The translations under genes and the position numbers were made by a program. Positions 17,583-25,878 of a DNA stretch of 64,000 nucleotides are shown piece by piece. The stretch comes from Oceanobacillus arenosus (GTDB lineage Bacteria > Bacillota > Bacilli > Bacillales > Amphibacillaceae). The stretch is from positions 1-64,000 of the forward strand of contig NZ_PIOC01000021.1 of NCBI RefSeq assembly GCF_003369575.1, written 5' to 3'. The notes below the pieces were generated by a model. The model saw only the letters and a list, made by a program, of their open reading frames with translations, was not told the origin of the DNA and ran no database searches. Position 1 is the first letter of the stretch. Each line of letters opens with the position of its first letter.

Positions 17583-18418
17583 TGAAGGGGATAATGAAAA
17601 GGGGAAATCTTAGACAACTCACGATAGCACAAATTGTAGCAGCAATTCTTTTCCTGCTTTTAATCATTATCAGTGGCTTCCTAATCGGGAATGATAAACT
17701 AGCAATTCATTTGGATATGAAAAATACAGCACCATCGATAGCGCACCCATTTGGAACGGACTGGTTAGGACGCGATATGCTAGTACGTACATTAAAAGGG
17801 CTAACGATTAGCCTAGGAGTAGGGTTACTTGCGGCAATTCTCAGCTCATTAATTGCATTAGCCTTCAGCTTAATCGCATCATGGAATAAAAGAATGGATG
17901 CTTTCATTACATGGCTCATTGATTTGTTCTTAAGTGTGCCGCATCTTGTATTGCTAATCTTAATTTCCTTTGCTGTTGGTGGTGGATTTAAAGGTGTTGT
18001 AATTGGGCTTTCCCTTACACATTGGCCAAGTCTGACAAGATTACTTCGAGGAGAAATGCTGCAAATAAAATCAGCAGAATATGTTGGTATATCAAGGCAA
18101 TTAGGGAAAAGTAGATGGTGGATTGCAAGGCATCATTTAATCGCGCACTTATTGCCCCAACTATTTGTTGGCATGGTATTATTATTTCCTCATGCGATTT
18201 TACATGAGGCAGCCATTACCTTCCTCGGATTTGGGCTATCAACCGAACAGCCTGCAATTGGGATTGTTTTATCAGAATCGATGCGCTATCTATCAACTGG
18301 CATGTGGTGGTTAGCATTTTTTCCAGGGCTCTCATTATTAATAATGGTAGGCATCTTTGATATATTAGGAAAAAATATGCGGAAACTAATTGATCCATTC
18401 CACGGACAGAAAGGGTGA
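17582..18418 (+). CDS. ABC transporter permease, NikC/OppC type
   Basis: Second membrane subunit. It carries the OppC hallmark HPFGTDWLGRDMLVRTLKG (about residue 57) and the coupling motif SAEYVGISRQLGKSRWWIARHHL (about 165). Six helices are predicted from the hydrophobic blocks. 278 aa is normal. It sits between its partner permease (one-base overlap) and the fused ATPase 12 bases downstream. Confidence 0.9.
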   Translation: MKGIMKRGNLRQLTIAQIVAAILFLLLIIISGFLIGNDKLAIHLDMKNTAPSIAHPFGTDWLGRDMLVRTLKGLTISLGVGLLAAILSSLIALAFSLIASWNKRMDAFITWLIDLFLSVPHLVLLILISFAVGGGFKGVVIGLSLTHWPSLTRLLRGEMLQIKSAEYVGISRQLGKSRWWIARHHLIAHLLPQLFVGMVLLFPHAILHEAAITFLGFGLSTEQPAIGIVLSESMRYLSTGMWWLAFFPGLSLLIMVGIFDILGKNMRKLIDPFHGQKG

Positions 18419-18430
18419 GGGAATTTATTT

Positions 18431-19882
18431 ATGGAAATTATTGGAATCAATAAGCTATTATTAGAAGTGAAGGATTTTTCCCTCTCTTTTCGTCATTATA
18501 AAAAAGGGTTACGTGAAACTAAATTGCAAGTTGTACGTAATTTAAATATGTGTATTCATGAAGGAGAAATTGTTGCGATTGTCGGTGCAAGTGGTTCTGG
18601 AAAAAGTTTGCTTGCAAATGCGATACTCGGAATTCTCCCAGATCACGCCGTTCAGGAGGGAATATTAAATTATAAAGGGATGCCGCTTACAAGTGAAAGA
18701 CAGGTTCGGCTGCAAGGCAAGGAAATCTCGCTAATTCCTCAATCCGTAAATGCACTTGATCCTTTAATGAAGACGGCAAAGCAAGTACAAGCTGTTATTC
18801 GTAAAGGGGATAAGCAAGCAATCCAGGAGAATATTTTCCGTGAAGTAGGGTTACCAATCGAAGCAGGGAAGAAATATCCATTTGAATTGTCTGGAGGAAT
18901 GGCAAGACGAGTTCTAGCGGCAACGGCAATGGTCAGTGATGCAGACTTAATCATTGCTGATGAACCAACACCTGGACTTGATCCGAAAGCATTGCATGAA
19001 ACAGTTGCGATTATAAAGCAGCTTGCAACAGCTGGAAAGGGTGTCATGTTTATTACACATGATATTGATACGGCGCTAACAGTTGCAGATAAGGTAGTAG
19101 TCTTTAATCAAGGGGAAACAGTTGAAACTGCGGATGTAGCAGATTTCTCAGGGCATGGCGAAATGCTCAAGCATCCATTTACAAAAGCATTATGGAATGC
19201 ATTGCCGCAAAATGATTTCTGGGGTGATGTTCCTTTAATGGTCGAGGAATATCATACGAGACCACTAAAGGAGCGGCTAGAAGTTGATAAAATTAGCTAT
19301 CGCTATCAAAAGGGACCCTATCTTTTTAAAAATCTACATTTAGTCGTCACTCCTGGCGAGGTAATTGGCATACATGGCTATAGTGGCTCAGGAAAAACGA
19401 CAATGGCGCAGATTATTGCTGGGTATAGAGAAGCGGAAACCGGGAATGTATTAGTAGATGGAAGGACAAAGAAACATTCTGGAATTAATCCTGTCCAGCT
19501 CATCTGGCAGCATCCAGAGAAAGCGATAAACCCAAGATGGCAAATGAAAAAGGTGCTCGTAGAAAGTGGAATGTTAGATAAAGAGCTTTTAGAAGAACTA
19601 GGGATTAAGCATGAATGGCTAACACGTTATCCTAGCGAGCTATCTGGTGGGGAATTGCAACGATTTTGTGTTGCCCGTGCATTACATCCCAACGTGAAAT
19701 ACATTATCGCCGACGAAATCACAACCATGCTTGATGCGATTACACAAGCAAATCTCTGGAAAACGATTGTTAATCATGCAAGAACTAGAAATGTAGGTGT
19801 GCTAGTGATTAGCCATGATGGGAAGCTTTTAAATAAAGTGTGCGACAGAATAATTAACTTTGGTGATATTACGAATTTGTAA
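18431..19882 (+). CDS. Fused tandem ABC ATPase (NikD-NikE / OppD-OppF in one chain)
   Basis: Single 483-aa protein with two complete nucleotide-binding domains, giving the importer both ATPases on one polypeptide. Domain 1: Walker A GASGSGKS (residues 52-59), signature LSGGM (153-157), Walker B LIIADEPT (D177,E178). Domain 2: Walker A GYSGSGKTT (316-324), signature LSGGE (404-408), Walker B YIIADEIT (D428,E429), switch histidine in VISHD. In most nickel and peptide importers these are two genes; domain 2 is short for an OppF type and has ITTMLD where DPTSALD is usual. Both sites look intact. It closes the transporter operon. Confidence 0.9.
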   Translation: MEIIGINKLLLEVKDFSLSFRHYKKGLRETKLQVVRNLNMCIHEGEIVAIVGASGSGKSLLANAILGILPDHAVQEGILNYKGMPLTSERQVRLQGKEISLIPQSVNALDPLMKTAKQVQAVIRKGDKQAIQENIFREVGLPIEAGKKYPFELSGGMARRVLAATAMVSDADLIIADEPTPGLDPKALHETVAIIKQLATAGKGVMFITHDIDTALTVADKVVVFNQGETVETADVADFSGHGEMLKHPFTKALWNALPQNDFWGDVPLMVEEYHTRPLKERLEVDKISYRYQKGPYLFKNLHLVVTPGEVIGIHGYSGSGKTTMAQIIAGYREAETGNVLVDGRTKKHSGINPVQLIWQHPEKAINPRWQMKKVLVESGMLDKELLEELGIKHEWLTRYPSELSGGELQRFCVARALHPNVKYIIADEITTMLDAITQANLWKTIVNHARTRNVGVLVISHDGKLLNKVCDRIINFGDITNL

Positions 19883-19899
19883 TTAAGGGGAGGGGAAAC

Positions 19900-20523
19900 A
19901 TGTTTTATCTGATTGCTAGTATAATCGGTTATCTATTCGGCTGTATTCATGGTTCGCAATTAGTGGGGAAATATAAGAAGGTTGATATAAAAAATGCAGG
20001 CGTCAAAAATGCGGGAGCATCGAATACAACGATTTTACTTGGCTGGAAGTATGGTATTTTAGTTGCCCTTATCGATATATTTAAGGCGACATTAGCAATC
20101 TTGCTCGTATTATTTATTCTGAAAGAAAACGGCATTGCTGATGAAAGCCAAATATTATTTGTTTATATCACAGCATTATTTGTTATTATTGGCCATAATT
20201 ATCCAGTCACGATGAAGTTTAGTGGGGGAAAAGGCACAGCATCACTTGTCGGGGCATTGCTTGCAATTGATTGGAAAGTCGCAGTAATTGGTATCGGAGT
20301 ATTACTTCTATTTACATTTGCAACGGATTATTTAGTTATTGGCGTCTTATTCATGTATTTATCCTTCCTTGTTACGACTTATATATTCTTCGGGATGAAA
20401 CCAGCAATTGTCGTTATGTTACTATCCATCTTAAGTATTATGAAACATATAGAGAATTATAAGCGAATTTTAAATAAGGAAGAGAGAAAGTTATCCAGTA
20501 TGTTCAAGAAAAAAGTGTCTTAA
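19900..20523 (+). CDS. PlsY-family glycerol-3-phosphate acyltransferase-like membrane protein
   Basis: Multi-pass protein with the PlsY motifs in place: YLFGCIHGSQLVGKYKKVDIK (motif 1 region), NAGASNTTILLGWKYGILVALIDIFKA, and HNYPVTMKFSGGKGTASLVG (acyl-phosphate/G3P binding). Cytoplasmic loops and about five helices are visible; 207 aa fits. Some positions differ from housekeeping PlsY (KNAGVKNAGASNTT in place of RxxGSGNxGATN), so this is likely a paralogue with changed substrate rather than the main acyltransferase. It begins 17 bases after the ABC ATPase and could be co-transcribed. Function in that context is unclear. Confidence 0.8.
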   Translation: MFYLIASIIGYLFGCIHGSQLVGKYKKVDIKNAGVKNAGASNTTILLGWKYGILVALIDIFKATLAILLVLFILKENGIADESQILFVYITALFVIIGHNYPVTMKFSGGKGTASLVGALLAIDWKVAVIGIGVLLLFTFATDYLVIGVLFMYLSFLVTTYIFFGMKPAIVVMLLSILSIMKHIENYKRILNKEERKLSSMFKKKVS

Positions 20524-20547
20524 GTTTGAAGATTGGAGGATAACATC

Positions 20548-21030
20548 GTGGAAATTCTAATATGGATTATTATCGCTTTGCTATTCATTTTAAGTTTTGT
20601 TGGATTAATATATCCAATTATTCCTGGGGTGCTCGTATTATGGGTTGGGTTCTTGCTCTATCAATTTTTCATTAATAGTAATGAGCTCAATCTAATTTTC
20701 TGGATTGCGATGGGTGTATTTACTGTCGGGCTATTTGTAGCTGATATTATTGCTAACAGCTACTTTGTAAAGAAATATGGTGGAAGCAAATGGGGAGAAC
20801 GGGGTGCAGCAATCGCTGTAATCATTGGTTCATTTATTATCCCGCCATTTGGAATTATCATTGTACCCTTCGTTGTTGTCTTTATTATTGAAATGCTGCA
20901 GCAGCGATCATTGCCGGAGGCATTCAAAGCGTCCATTGGCTCGTTGTTTGGCTTCTTAGGCGGTACAGTTGCGAAATTGGTGATTCAAGTTATTATGATT
21001 ATTTGGTTTTTTGTCGTAGTATTGTTTTAA
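20548..21030 (+). CDS. DUF456 family membrane protein
   Basis: About 160 residues, nearly all hydrophobic, with glycine-rich helices; the stretch KYGGSKWGERGAAIAVIIGSF followed by FGIIIVPFVVVFIIEM matches the duplicated pattern of DUF456. I chose GTG 20548 because GGAGG is 7 bases before it; an in-frame TTG at 20533 lies on that site. No function is known for the family. It is the last gene of the run that starts with the importer, and a structured repeat begins at the base after its stop codon. Confidence 0.75.
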   Translation: MEILIWIIIALLFILSFVGLIYPIIPGVLVLWVGFLLYQFFINSNELNLIFWIAMGVFTVGLFVADIIANSYFVKKYGGSKWGERGAAIAVIIGSFIIPPFGIIIVPFVVVFIIEMLQQRSLPEAFKASIGSLFGFLGGTVAKLVIQVIMIIWFFVVVLF

Positions 21031-21330
21031 GATAAACTGCGGACTAGTTTAGTGTTTAAGGCTCTCGGACCAGTCGCTCCAGAAATACACTTCGCTTTCC
21101 GCGGGGAGCTGGCGAGCCTTCTTGTGCTGACGCACTGCGAAGTCTCGCCTAGGCTCTTCTTCCCGCAGGAGTCTTCGTGTATTTCTTCCGCTGGGGCTAT
21201 TAAAAATCAGATATTAAAGAGTAACTTACCACTGACAATTGATGTTTATTGAAGTTCTAGAATGTAAACTCATGTGTGAACAACAATTACTATCTAGATC
21301 TTAAATTAAAATTATCATTAGTTCGCACTG
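21031..21330 (+). repeat. MITE-like structured element, copy 2
   Basis: About 300 bases from GATAAACTGCGGACTAGT to ATTAGTTCGCACTG, the ends being inverted copies. The hairpin core (21082-21185) has GGCGAG/CTCGCC where the other copies have GGTGAG/CTCACC, and TTC/GAA with GTGC/GCAC in the apical stem, so pairing is kept though bases changed. It starts directly after the DUF456 stop and fills most of the gap to 21420; the rest shows nothing recognisable. Confidence 0.88.
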
Positions 21331-21419
21331 TACTTCCAAAACTAATGATCTATCATTCATTTCATAATAACCTGTAGGAACATTAATTTTCAATATGCTC
21401 TAAGAAAGGAACATTAATT

Positions 21420-22277
21420 ATGAATTATCCATCACGTGTCATGACGATTGCAGGGTCTGCGGCTGGAGGTAGTGCGGGGATTCAGGCGGATTTGAAAACA
21501 TTTCAAGAATTGGATGTGTATGGTATGAGTGTTGTGACCGCAATTGTTGCTAGACATCCGGAGACGAATAAAAATGTTCATATCCAGACAATAGAAGCAA
21601 TTGAAGCACAGTTTGCAACAGCAATCAATCAGGTCGGTGTTGATGGGCTGAAAACAGGAATGCTATTTTCTAAGGAAATTATTGAAACGGTTGCAAACTT
21701 AATTAAACAAGCTCAGGTCCAAACGATTGTGGTCGATCCGGTTATGATTGGGAAAATGAATTCGAAGCTCTTGAAGGACGATGCAATCGAAGCATTAAAG
21801 CGATTGCTTATTCCATTAGCGACGATTATTACACCGAACGTACCGGAAGCATCTGTGCTGCTAGGGAATCGGGACATCGGCAATGTTGAGGAACTGAAGC
21901 AGGCCGCAGTCGATTTGTATTCTCTTGGTGCAAAGTATGTACTAGTAAAGGGCGGCAGACTGGAAGGACCAGCAGTTGATGTACTATATGATGGTGAAGA
22001 TATAATTTCATATGAAGCACCAAGGATTAATACAGTTAATACGAGCGGGGCAGGCTGTACTTATTCCGCAGCAATTGCTGCAAATATAACAAAGGGAGTT
22101 CCTGTACGTGAGGCGGTCCAGCTTGCAAAAAGTTTTGTGACCACTGCAATTGAACATGGTTTTTCATATACAGAAATTGTTGGTCCAACCTATCATGCCG
22201 CAGAGCGTAAATATGGGGAAGCACATCAAATAATTATAAATGGGGGAGAAAATAATGGAAAAACGCGCTTTAATTAA
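21420..22277 (+). CDS. pdxK: Pyridoxine/pyridoxal kinase (ThiD-like PdxK)
   Basis: Ribokinase-fold kinase phosphorylating B6 vitamers, or HMP in the ThiD sense. Motifs: MTIAGSAAGGSAGIQADLKTF at the N-terminus (split: MTIAGSAAGGSAG, IQADLKTF), VVDPVMIGK (about residue 103), TPNVPEASVLLG (about 139), and the anion-hole/catalytic motif NTSGAGCTYSAAIAANI with the usual aspartate replaced by cysteine (GAGC rather than GAGD). That GxGC form is characteristic of the Bacillus PdxK/ThiD2 group. 285 aa fits. Its last codons overlap the nicotinamidase start by 23 bases, so the two are coupled. Confidence 0.87.
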   Translation: MNYPSRVMTIAGSAAGGSAGIQADLKTFQELDVYGMSVVTAIVARHPETNKNVHIQTIEAIEAQFATAINQVGVDGLKTGMLFSKEIIETVANLIKQAQVQTIVVDPVMIGKMNSKLLKDDAIEALKRLLIPLATIITPNVPEASVLLGNRDIGNVEELKQAAVDLYSLGAKYVLVKGGRLEGPAVDVLYDGEDIISYEAPRINTVNTSGAGCTYSAAIAANITKGVPVREAVQLAKSFVTTAIEHGFSYTEIVGPTYHAAERKYGEAHQIIINGGENNGKTRFN

Positions 22278-22806
22278 TGTTGATTACACCTATGATTTTG
22301 TAGCAGAAGATGGAGCACTTACAGCAGGGAAACCTGGTCAGGAAATTGAGGACAAAGTTGTTGCTTTAACAAAGGAATTTATTGAGGTAGGAGATTACGT
22401 TGCATTTGCAATCGATATCCATTACGAAGGGGATGAGCTTCATCCGGAAACAGCATTATTTCCCCCGCATAATATTGCAGGTACACCTGGAAGAGATTTA
22501 TATGGTAAATTAGCGGACGTTTATGAGGAAAATAAGCACAATTCAAATGTTTATTACTATGATAAAACACGTTATAGTGCTTTTGCCGGTACAGACCTGG
22601 AAATTAAACTCCGTGAACGAGGAATTGATGAAGTTCATATTATCGGTGTATGTACAGATATTTGTGTGTTACATACTGCTGTTGATGCGTATAACAAAGG
22701 ATTTAAAATTGTCATTCATAAAGATGCAGTAGCAAGCTTTAATCAAGCCGGTCATGATTGGGCGTTAGGGCATTTTGCGAATTCCTTAGGTGCTGAGGTT
22801 CGATAG
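22255..22806 (+). CDS. pncA: Nicotinamidase, isochorismatase-family cysteine hydrolase
   Basis: Deamidates nicotinamide to nicotinate for NAD salvage. The catalytic triad can be placed: D10 in LINVDYTYDF, a lysine in YYYDKTRYSAF, and the nucleophile cysteine in IIGVCTDICVLHT. Metal ligands are in AIDIHYEGDELHPE. 183 aa is right for PncA/YueJ. I chose ATG 22255 because GGGGGAG is 6 bases upstream. Placed in an operon with pdxK, a vitamin-salvage pairing. Followed by a strong terminator. Confidence 0.88.
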   Translation: MEKRALINVDYTYDFVAEDGALTAGKPGQEIEDKVVALTKEFIEVGDYVAFAIDIHYEGDELHPETALFPPHNIAGTPGRDLYGKLADVYEENKHNSNVYYYDKTRYSAFAGTDLEIKLRERGIDEVHIIGVCTDICVLHTAVDAYNKGFKIVIHKDAVASFNQAGHDWALGHFANSLGAEVR

Positions 22807-22828
22807 GAATTGCCATGGAAAATAAATT

Positions 22829-22860
22829 AAGGCTTAGAGAAAAGTTTTTCTAAGCCTTTT
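22829..22860. terminator. Bidirectional terminator after pncA
   Basis: Stem AAGGCTTAGA / TCTAAGCCTT with an 11-base loop and T-run on the plus strand; A-run on the other side allows it to end the minus-strand MFS transcript too. Confidence 0.88.
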
Positions 22861-22864
22861 GCTA

Positions 22865-24139
22865 TTAATTCGATTGATCCACTAATTCCTCAGCGAACTC
22901 TAAACCGAAAGTTTTGGGTGATAAATCATTCGCTTTTGGCAGGCTACGCAATCTCGGATGAAGGAACCAAATGATCGATAGAAGTGCTAACCCGAGCCCC
23001 GTTATTGCAAATATCAATGTACTGTTTGTAATGCTTGCAAAATATCCTCCGGCTAAAGAGCCAATTGGCATCGCAATCGTCCCCATACTTGCGGATACTG
23101 TATTTACTCTTCCAAGAACATGATTTGGGACAACGGTTTGAACAGTAGCAGCAAAAATAACATTTGTTCCACCGATTGGAATCCAAGCGATCCCGAATAA
23201 TAGGACGCCGAGTAATGTCCACGGAACGATGGAGGAAAATATCCAGCAAAGCGATGAAAACAAGAACGAGAGAATAACAAAATGTCCAATTCGGAATTTT
23301 CCCATCTGATTTGCTAGCAGTGCGCCTACAAGTGCCCCCATAGACATTGCTGCCAGGTAGAAACCATATATTTCTGATCCGCCCATATGATCAGCGAAAG
23401 CTGGAAGAATCGCCATCGCTCCGCCGATAGCAAAGTTTGCAACAATCGAGCCAATTAAAAACGTTGCCATCAGTGAGCCAAATACAATGGAAAATCCTTC
23501 TTTTAGTTCAGTAAAATATGCTTTCATTCCATGCTTTAGTCCTTTTTTTTGATTGGACGATTTTGCTGTTTTGGAAGGGAGTTTTAATAAACTAAAAAGA
23601 ATCGCTGCAGCAGCAAATGTAACAGAGTCAGCAAGAAATAAGGCTACAGCGCCTACAAATGCCACCAGAATTCCTGATATTGCATTAAATACTAAATCAA
23701 TCCCTTGGTAGGCAAAGGAAAAATAGGAATTTCCTTTTAATAAATCTTCTTTTGGAAGAATAAGCGGCAATGCTTTTGTTTGGGATGGATAGGCAAACTG
23801 TTCGATAAAAGCTACAATCGGCATAACAATCAGCACGATTTGAACGGTTAACAGATCAAAGTAATATGTAATTGGAATGATCAATATTAGAATCGCCTGC
23901 AAAACCTGTGTAATAATAAGTGTTCGTTTCACGGGCCAGCGATCGACGAATGGACCGGTAATAAATTGCAGAGAAACAGGCAGTAATGTTAAAAAGCCGG
24001 CTAAACCGGAATAAAAGGCATTTCCGCCTAGACTGTATACGAGCCACATTGCAGCAACGTAATAAATACTGTCCCCGATATTTGTAACAATTCTCCCAAT
24101 AAGCAAGAATAAAAAGTTCTTATTTTTTAGTATCCCCAT
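22865..24139 (-). CDS. MFS transporter, drug-efflux type
   Basis: Twelve-helix major facilitator of the MFS_3 / enterobactin-exporter-like group. 424 aa. The N-terminal half begins LLIGRIVTNIGDSIYYVAAMWLV and the loop 2-3 motif A region reads FVDRWPVKRTLI. The C-terminal half contains GRVNTVSASMGTIAMPIGSLAGGYF. It lies 26 bases after the HTH gene upstream and is presumably induced through it. The cargo cannot be told from sequence. Confidence 0.85.
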   Translation of the reverse strand: MGILKNKNFLFLLIGRIVTNIGDSIYYVAAMWLVYSLGGNAFYSGLAGFLTLLPVSLQFITGPFVDRWPVKRTLIITQVLQAILILIIPITYYFDLLTVQIVLIVMPIVAFIEQFAYPSQTKALPLILPKEDLLKGNSYFSFAYQGIDLVFNAISGILVAFVGAVALFLADSVTFAAAAILFSLLKLPSKTAKSSNQKKGLKHGMKAYFTELKEGFSIVFGSLMATFLIGSIVANFAIGGAMAILPAFADHMGGSEIYGFYLAAMSMGALVGALLANQMGKFRIGHFVILSFLFSSLCWIFSSIVPWTLLGVLLFGIAWIPIGGTNVIFAATVQTVVPNHVLGRVNTVSASMGTIAMPIGSLAGGYFASITNSTLIFAITGLGLALLSIIWFLHPRLRSLPKANDLSPKTFGLEFAEELVDQSN

Positions 24140-24165
24140 TCGTTTTCCCCCTTTTCTAAAATTGC

Positions 24166-24774
24166 TCAGGAATATTTTTTCTCCCGTTTTTTAAATGCAA
24201 ATTCTTCTACTTGGAAACCTAGGTTAAAGAAATAATAGATATTTTTTTCTTCATCTGATTCCTCACCCATTTTCTCGAGTTCTTCCATTAATGCAAAGTA
24301 TTTTTTAGTCCATTTTTTAAATTGTGTTTCACTAGCTTCAATCTCCATTGCTGCGGCCATATAACCCCAATCTTCCGGATTTTCACTATTGCCTTTCCTT
24401 TCAAAAGCTTGTTTTGGAGCAGTTTGAACGCGACGTTTCGCACGATCAATCATACTGTAAAAAATCTGTCTCTTTGTTTTATCTATCTCATGGATTGGCA
24501 ATAACTCATCAGAAATTGTGAATCCACTCGCAACTGAGCGATAAAACTTCTGCATGATCCCATTCTTCTCTTCTTTTTTTACTATTTCGATGATATTGTT
24601 CTTTTCCAGTTCTTTTAAATGGTAATGGATTTTCCCTCTAGGAATATTCAATGTCTCTGACAGCTGCTGTCCTGTATATGGACCTTCACAGAGATACATC
24701 ATCATATCCGTTCGTAGTGGATCTCCTAAAGCTTTTAATTGATTATATGTTTCAATCGTCATAATTGGTTTCAT
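24166..24774 (-). CDS. ArsR-like winged-helix regulator of the MFS gene
   Basis: 202-aa regulator with an N-terminal wHTH: LKALGDPLRTDMMMYLCEGPYTGQQLSETLNIPRGKIHYHLKELEKNNII (dimer/recognition helix around TGQQLSETLNIPRGKIHYHL). The C-terminal ~110 residues (charged, helical) are of the YfiT/helix-turn-helix-20 type and may bind ligand. It precedes the transporter on the same strand and a perfect palindrome overlaps the upstream region (24791-24826), so autoregulation of the pair is likely. Whether it represses or activates is an inference. Confidence 0.83.
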   Translation of the reverse strand: MKPIMTIETYNQLKALGDPLRTDMMMYLCEGPYTGQQLSETLNIPRGKIHYHLKELEKNNIIEIVKKEEKNGIMQKFYRSVASGFTISDELLPIHEIDKTKRQIFYSMIDRAKRRVQTAPKQAFERKGNSENPEDWGYMAAAMEIEASETQFKKWTKKYFALMEELEKMGEESDEEKNIYYFFNLGFQVEEFAFKKREKKYS

Positions 24775-24790
24775 ATTCTCATCCTCTCTT

Positions 24791-24826
24791 TGTTAAATAA
24801 ATTTAAACGGTCAAATTTATTTAACA
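24791..24826 (-). promoter_or_regulatory. Perfect palindromic operator before the HTH/MFS pair
   Basis: TGTTAAATAAATTT and its exact reverse complement AAATTTATTTAACA are separated by eight bases (24805-24812). The arms are 14 bp with no mismatch. The site lies 17 bases before the regulator's ATG, over the expected transcription start, so it is the likely binding site of the regulator. Confidence 0.8.
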
Positions 24827-24974
24827 ATATAATATCACTTATAAATTGAAAAGTAAATATGAAATTGTATGAAAACTAATTACCTAAAATATGATGATAG
24901 TACGGAATATTAATAATTATTTGAAATTTATGTGCTAAAATAAAATTAGCTAACAAACGATGGGGGTTTGATCT

Positions 24975-25877
24975 ATGGGAAATGTAGTGCAGTTAGAACA
25001 CGTATCAAAAAAATTTGGAAAGACAACTGCTGTAAAAGATGTCTCGTTTATCATTGAAAAAGGATCAACTGTAGCAATCTTAGGGCCAAATGGTGCGGGG
25101 AAAACTACAACTATTTCCATGATGCTAGGGTTACTGGAACCGAGCGATGGGATGGTGAAGGTATTTGATACAAATCCGAAAGAAATAACGGTACGCAATA
25201 GAATTGGCGCAATGCTGCAAGAAACTAGCGTCATCGATATGCTAAAGGTTCGCGAGATCATGGAGATGTTCAGGAGTTATTATACCTCTCCTCTTTCAAT
25301 GGAAGAACTTACATCATTAACAGGATTTAATGCAGATGAATTAAAAAGAAGGGCAAGTAAGTTATCAGGCGGGCAAAGAAGAAGATTAGGATTTGCTCTG
25401 GCGCTCGCTGGAGACCCAGATTTGATCTTTTTTGATGAACCAACTGTTGGACTTGATATAACGGCTAGAAGGAATTTTTGGGAGAAAGTTGCCACGTTGA
25501 AATTACAAGGGAAAACAGTTATTTTTACAACGCATTATCTTCAGGAAGCAGATGATTTTTCTGAACGAATTATTCTTTTTAATAATGGGGAAATCGTTGC
25601 AGATGGGAACCCCGATGAAATCAAACACAACATCGCTACTCGGAGTGTGTCCTTCCAAACAAATGACAAAGAAGTTTTTGCATTGCTGCAATCCTTTGAT
25701 CAAGTAATCAGATGCTATGAAAAGGATGGACGGATTTTCGTCGTAACGAATGATACAGATGCAGTCTTGACTGAAATTTTCCGCAACAAAGTAGATGCAA
25801 AAAATATATCAATTGAAAATGGCCGCTTAGAGGAAGTGTTTGAAAATTTAACAGCTGAAAGAAAGGAGACAATATAA
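24975..25877 (+). CDS. ABC-2 exporter, ATP-binding subunit
   Basis: 300 aa. Walker A GPNGAGKTTT (about residue 38), Q-loop MLQETSVID, signature LSGGQRRRLGFA (about 132), Walker B LIFFDEPTVGLD (about 152), switch histidine ITTHYLQEADDF context (TTHYLQEA). After residue 220 there is a small accessory domain common in drug/lipid exporters of the CcmA class. Starts at ATG 24975 after a GGGGG site; the permease gene follows after one base, so the two form an operon. Substrate unknown. Confidence 0.88.
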   Translation: MGNVVQLEHVSKKFGKTTAVKDVSFIIEKGSTVAILGPNGAGKTTTISMMLGLLEPSDGMVKVFDTNPKEITVRNRIGAMLQETSVIDMLKVREIMEMFRSYYTSPLSMEELTSLTGFNADELKRRASKLSGGQRRRLGFALALAGDPDLIFFDEPTVGLDITARRNFWEKVATLKLQGKTVIFTTHYLQEADDFSERIILFNNGEIVADGNPDEIKHNIATRSVSFQTNDKEVFALLQSFDQVIRCYEKDGRIFVVTNDTDAVLTEIFRNKVDAKNISIENGRLEEVFENLTAERKETI

Positions 25878-25878
25878 T

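Noticed and set aside
14906-19882. Staphylopine-type metallophore locus (cnt) around the importer
   Set aside because: No cntK/L/M-like biosynthesis genes flank the importer, so only a general nickel/peptide-type assignment is given.
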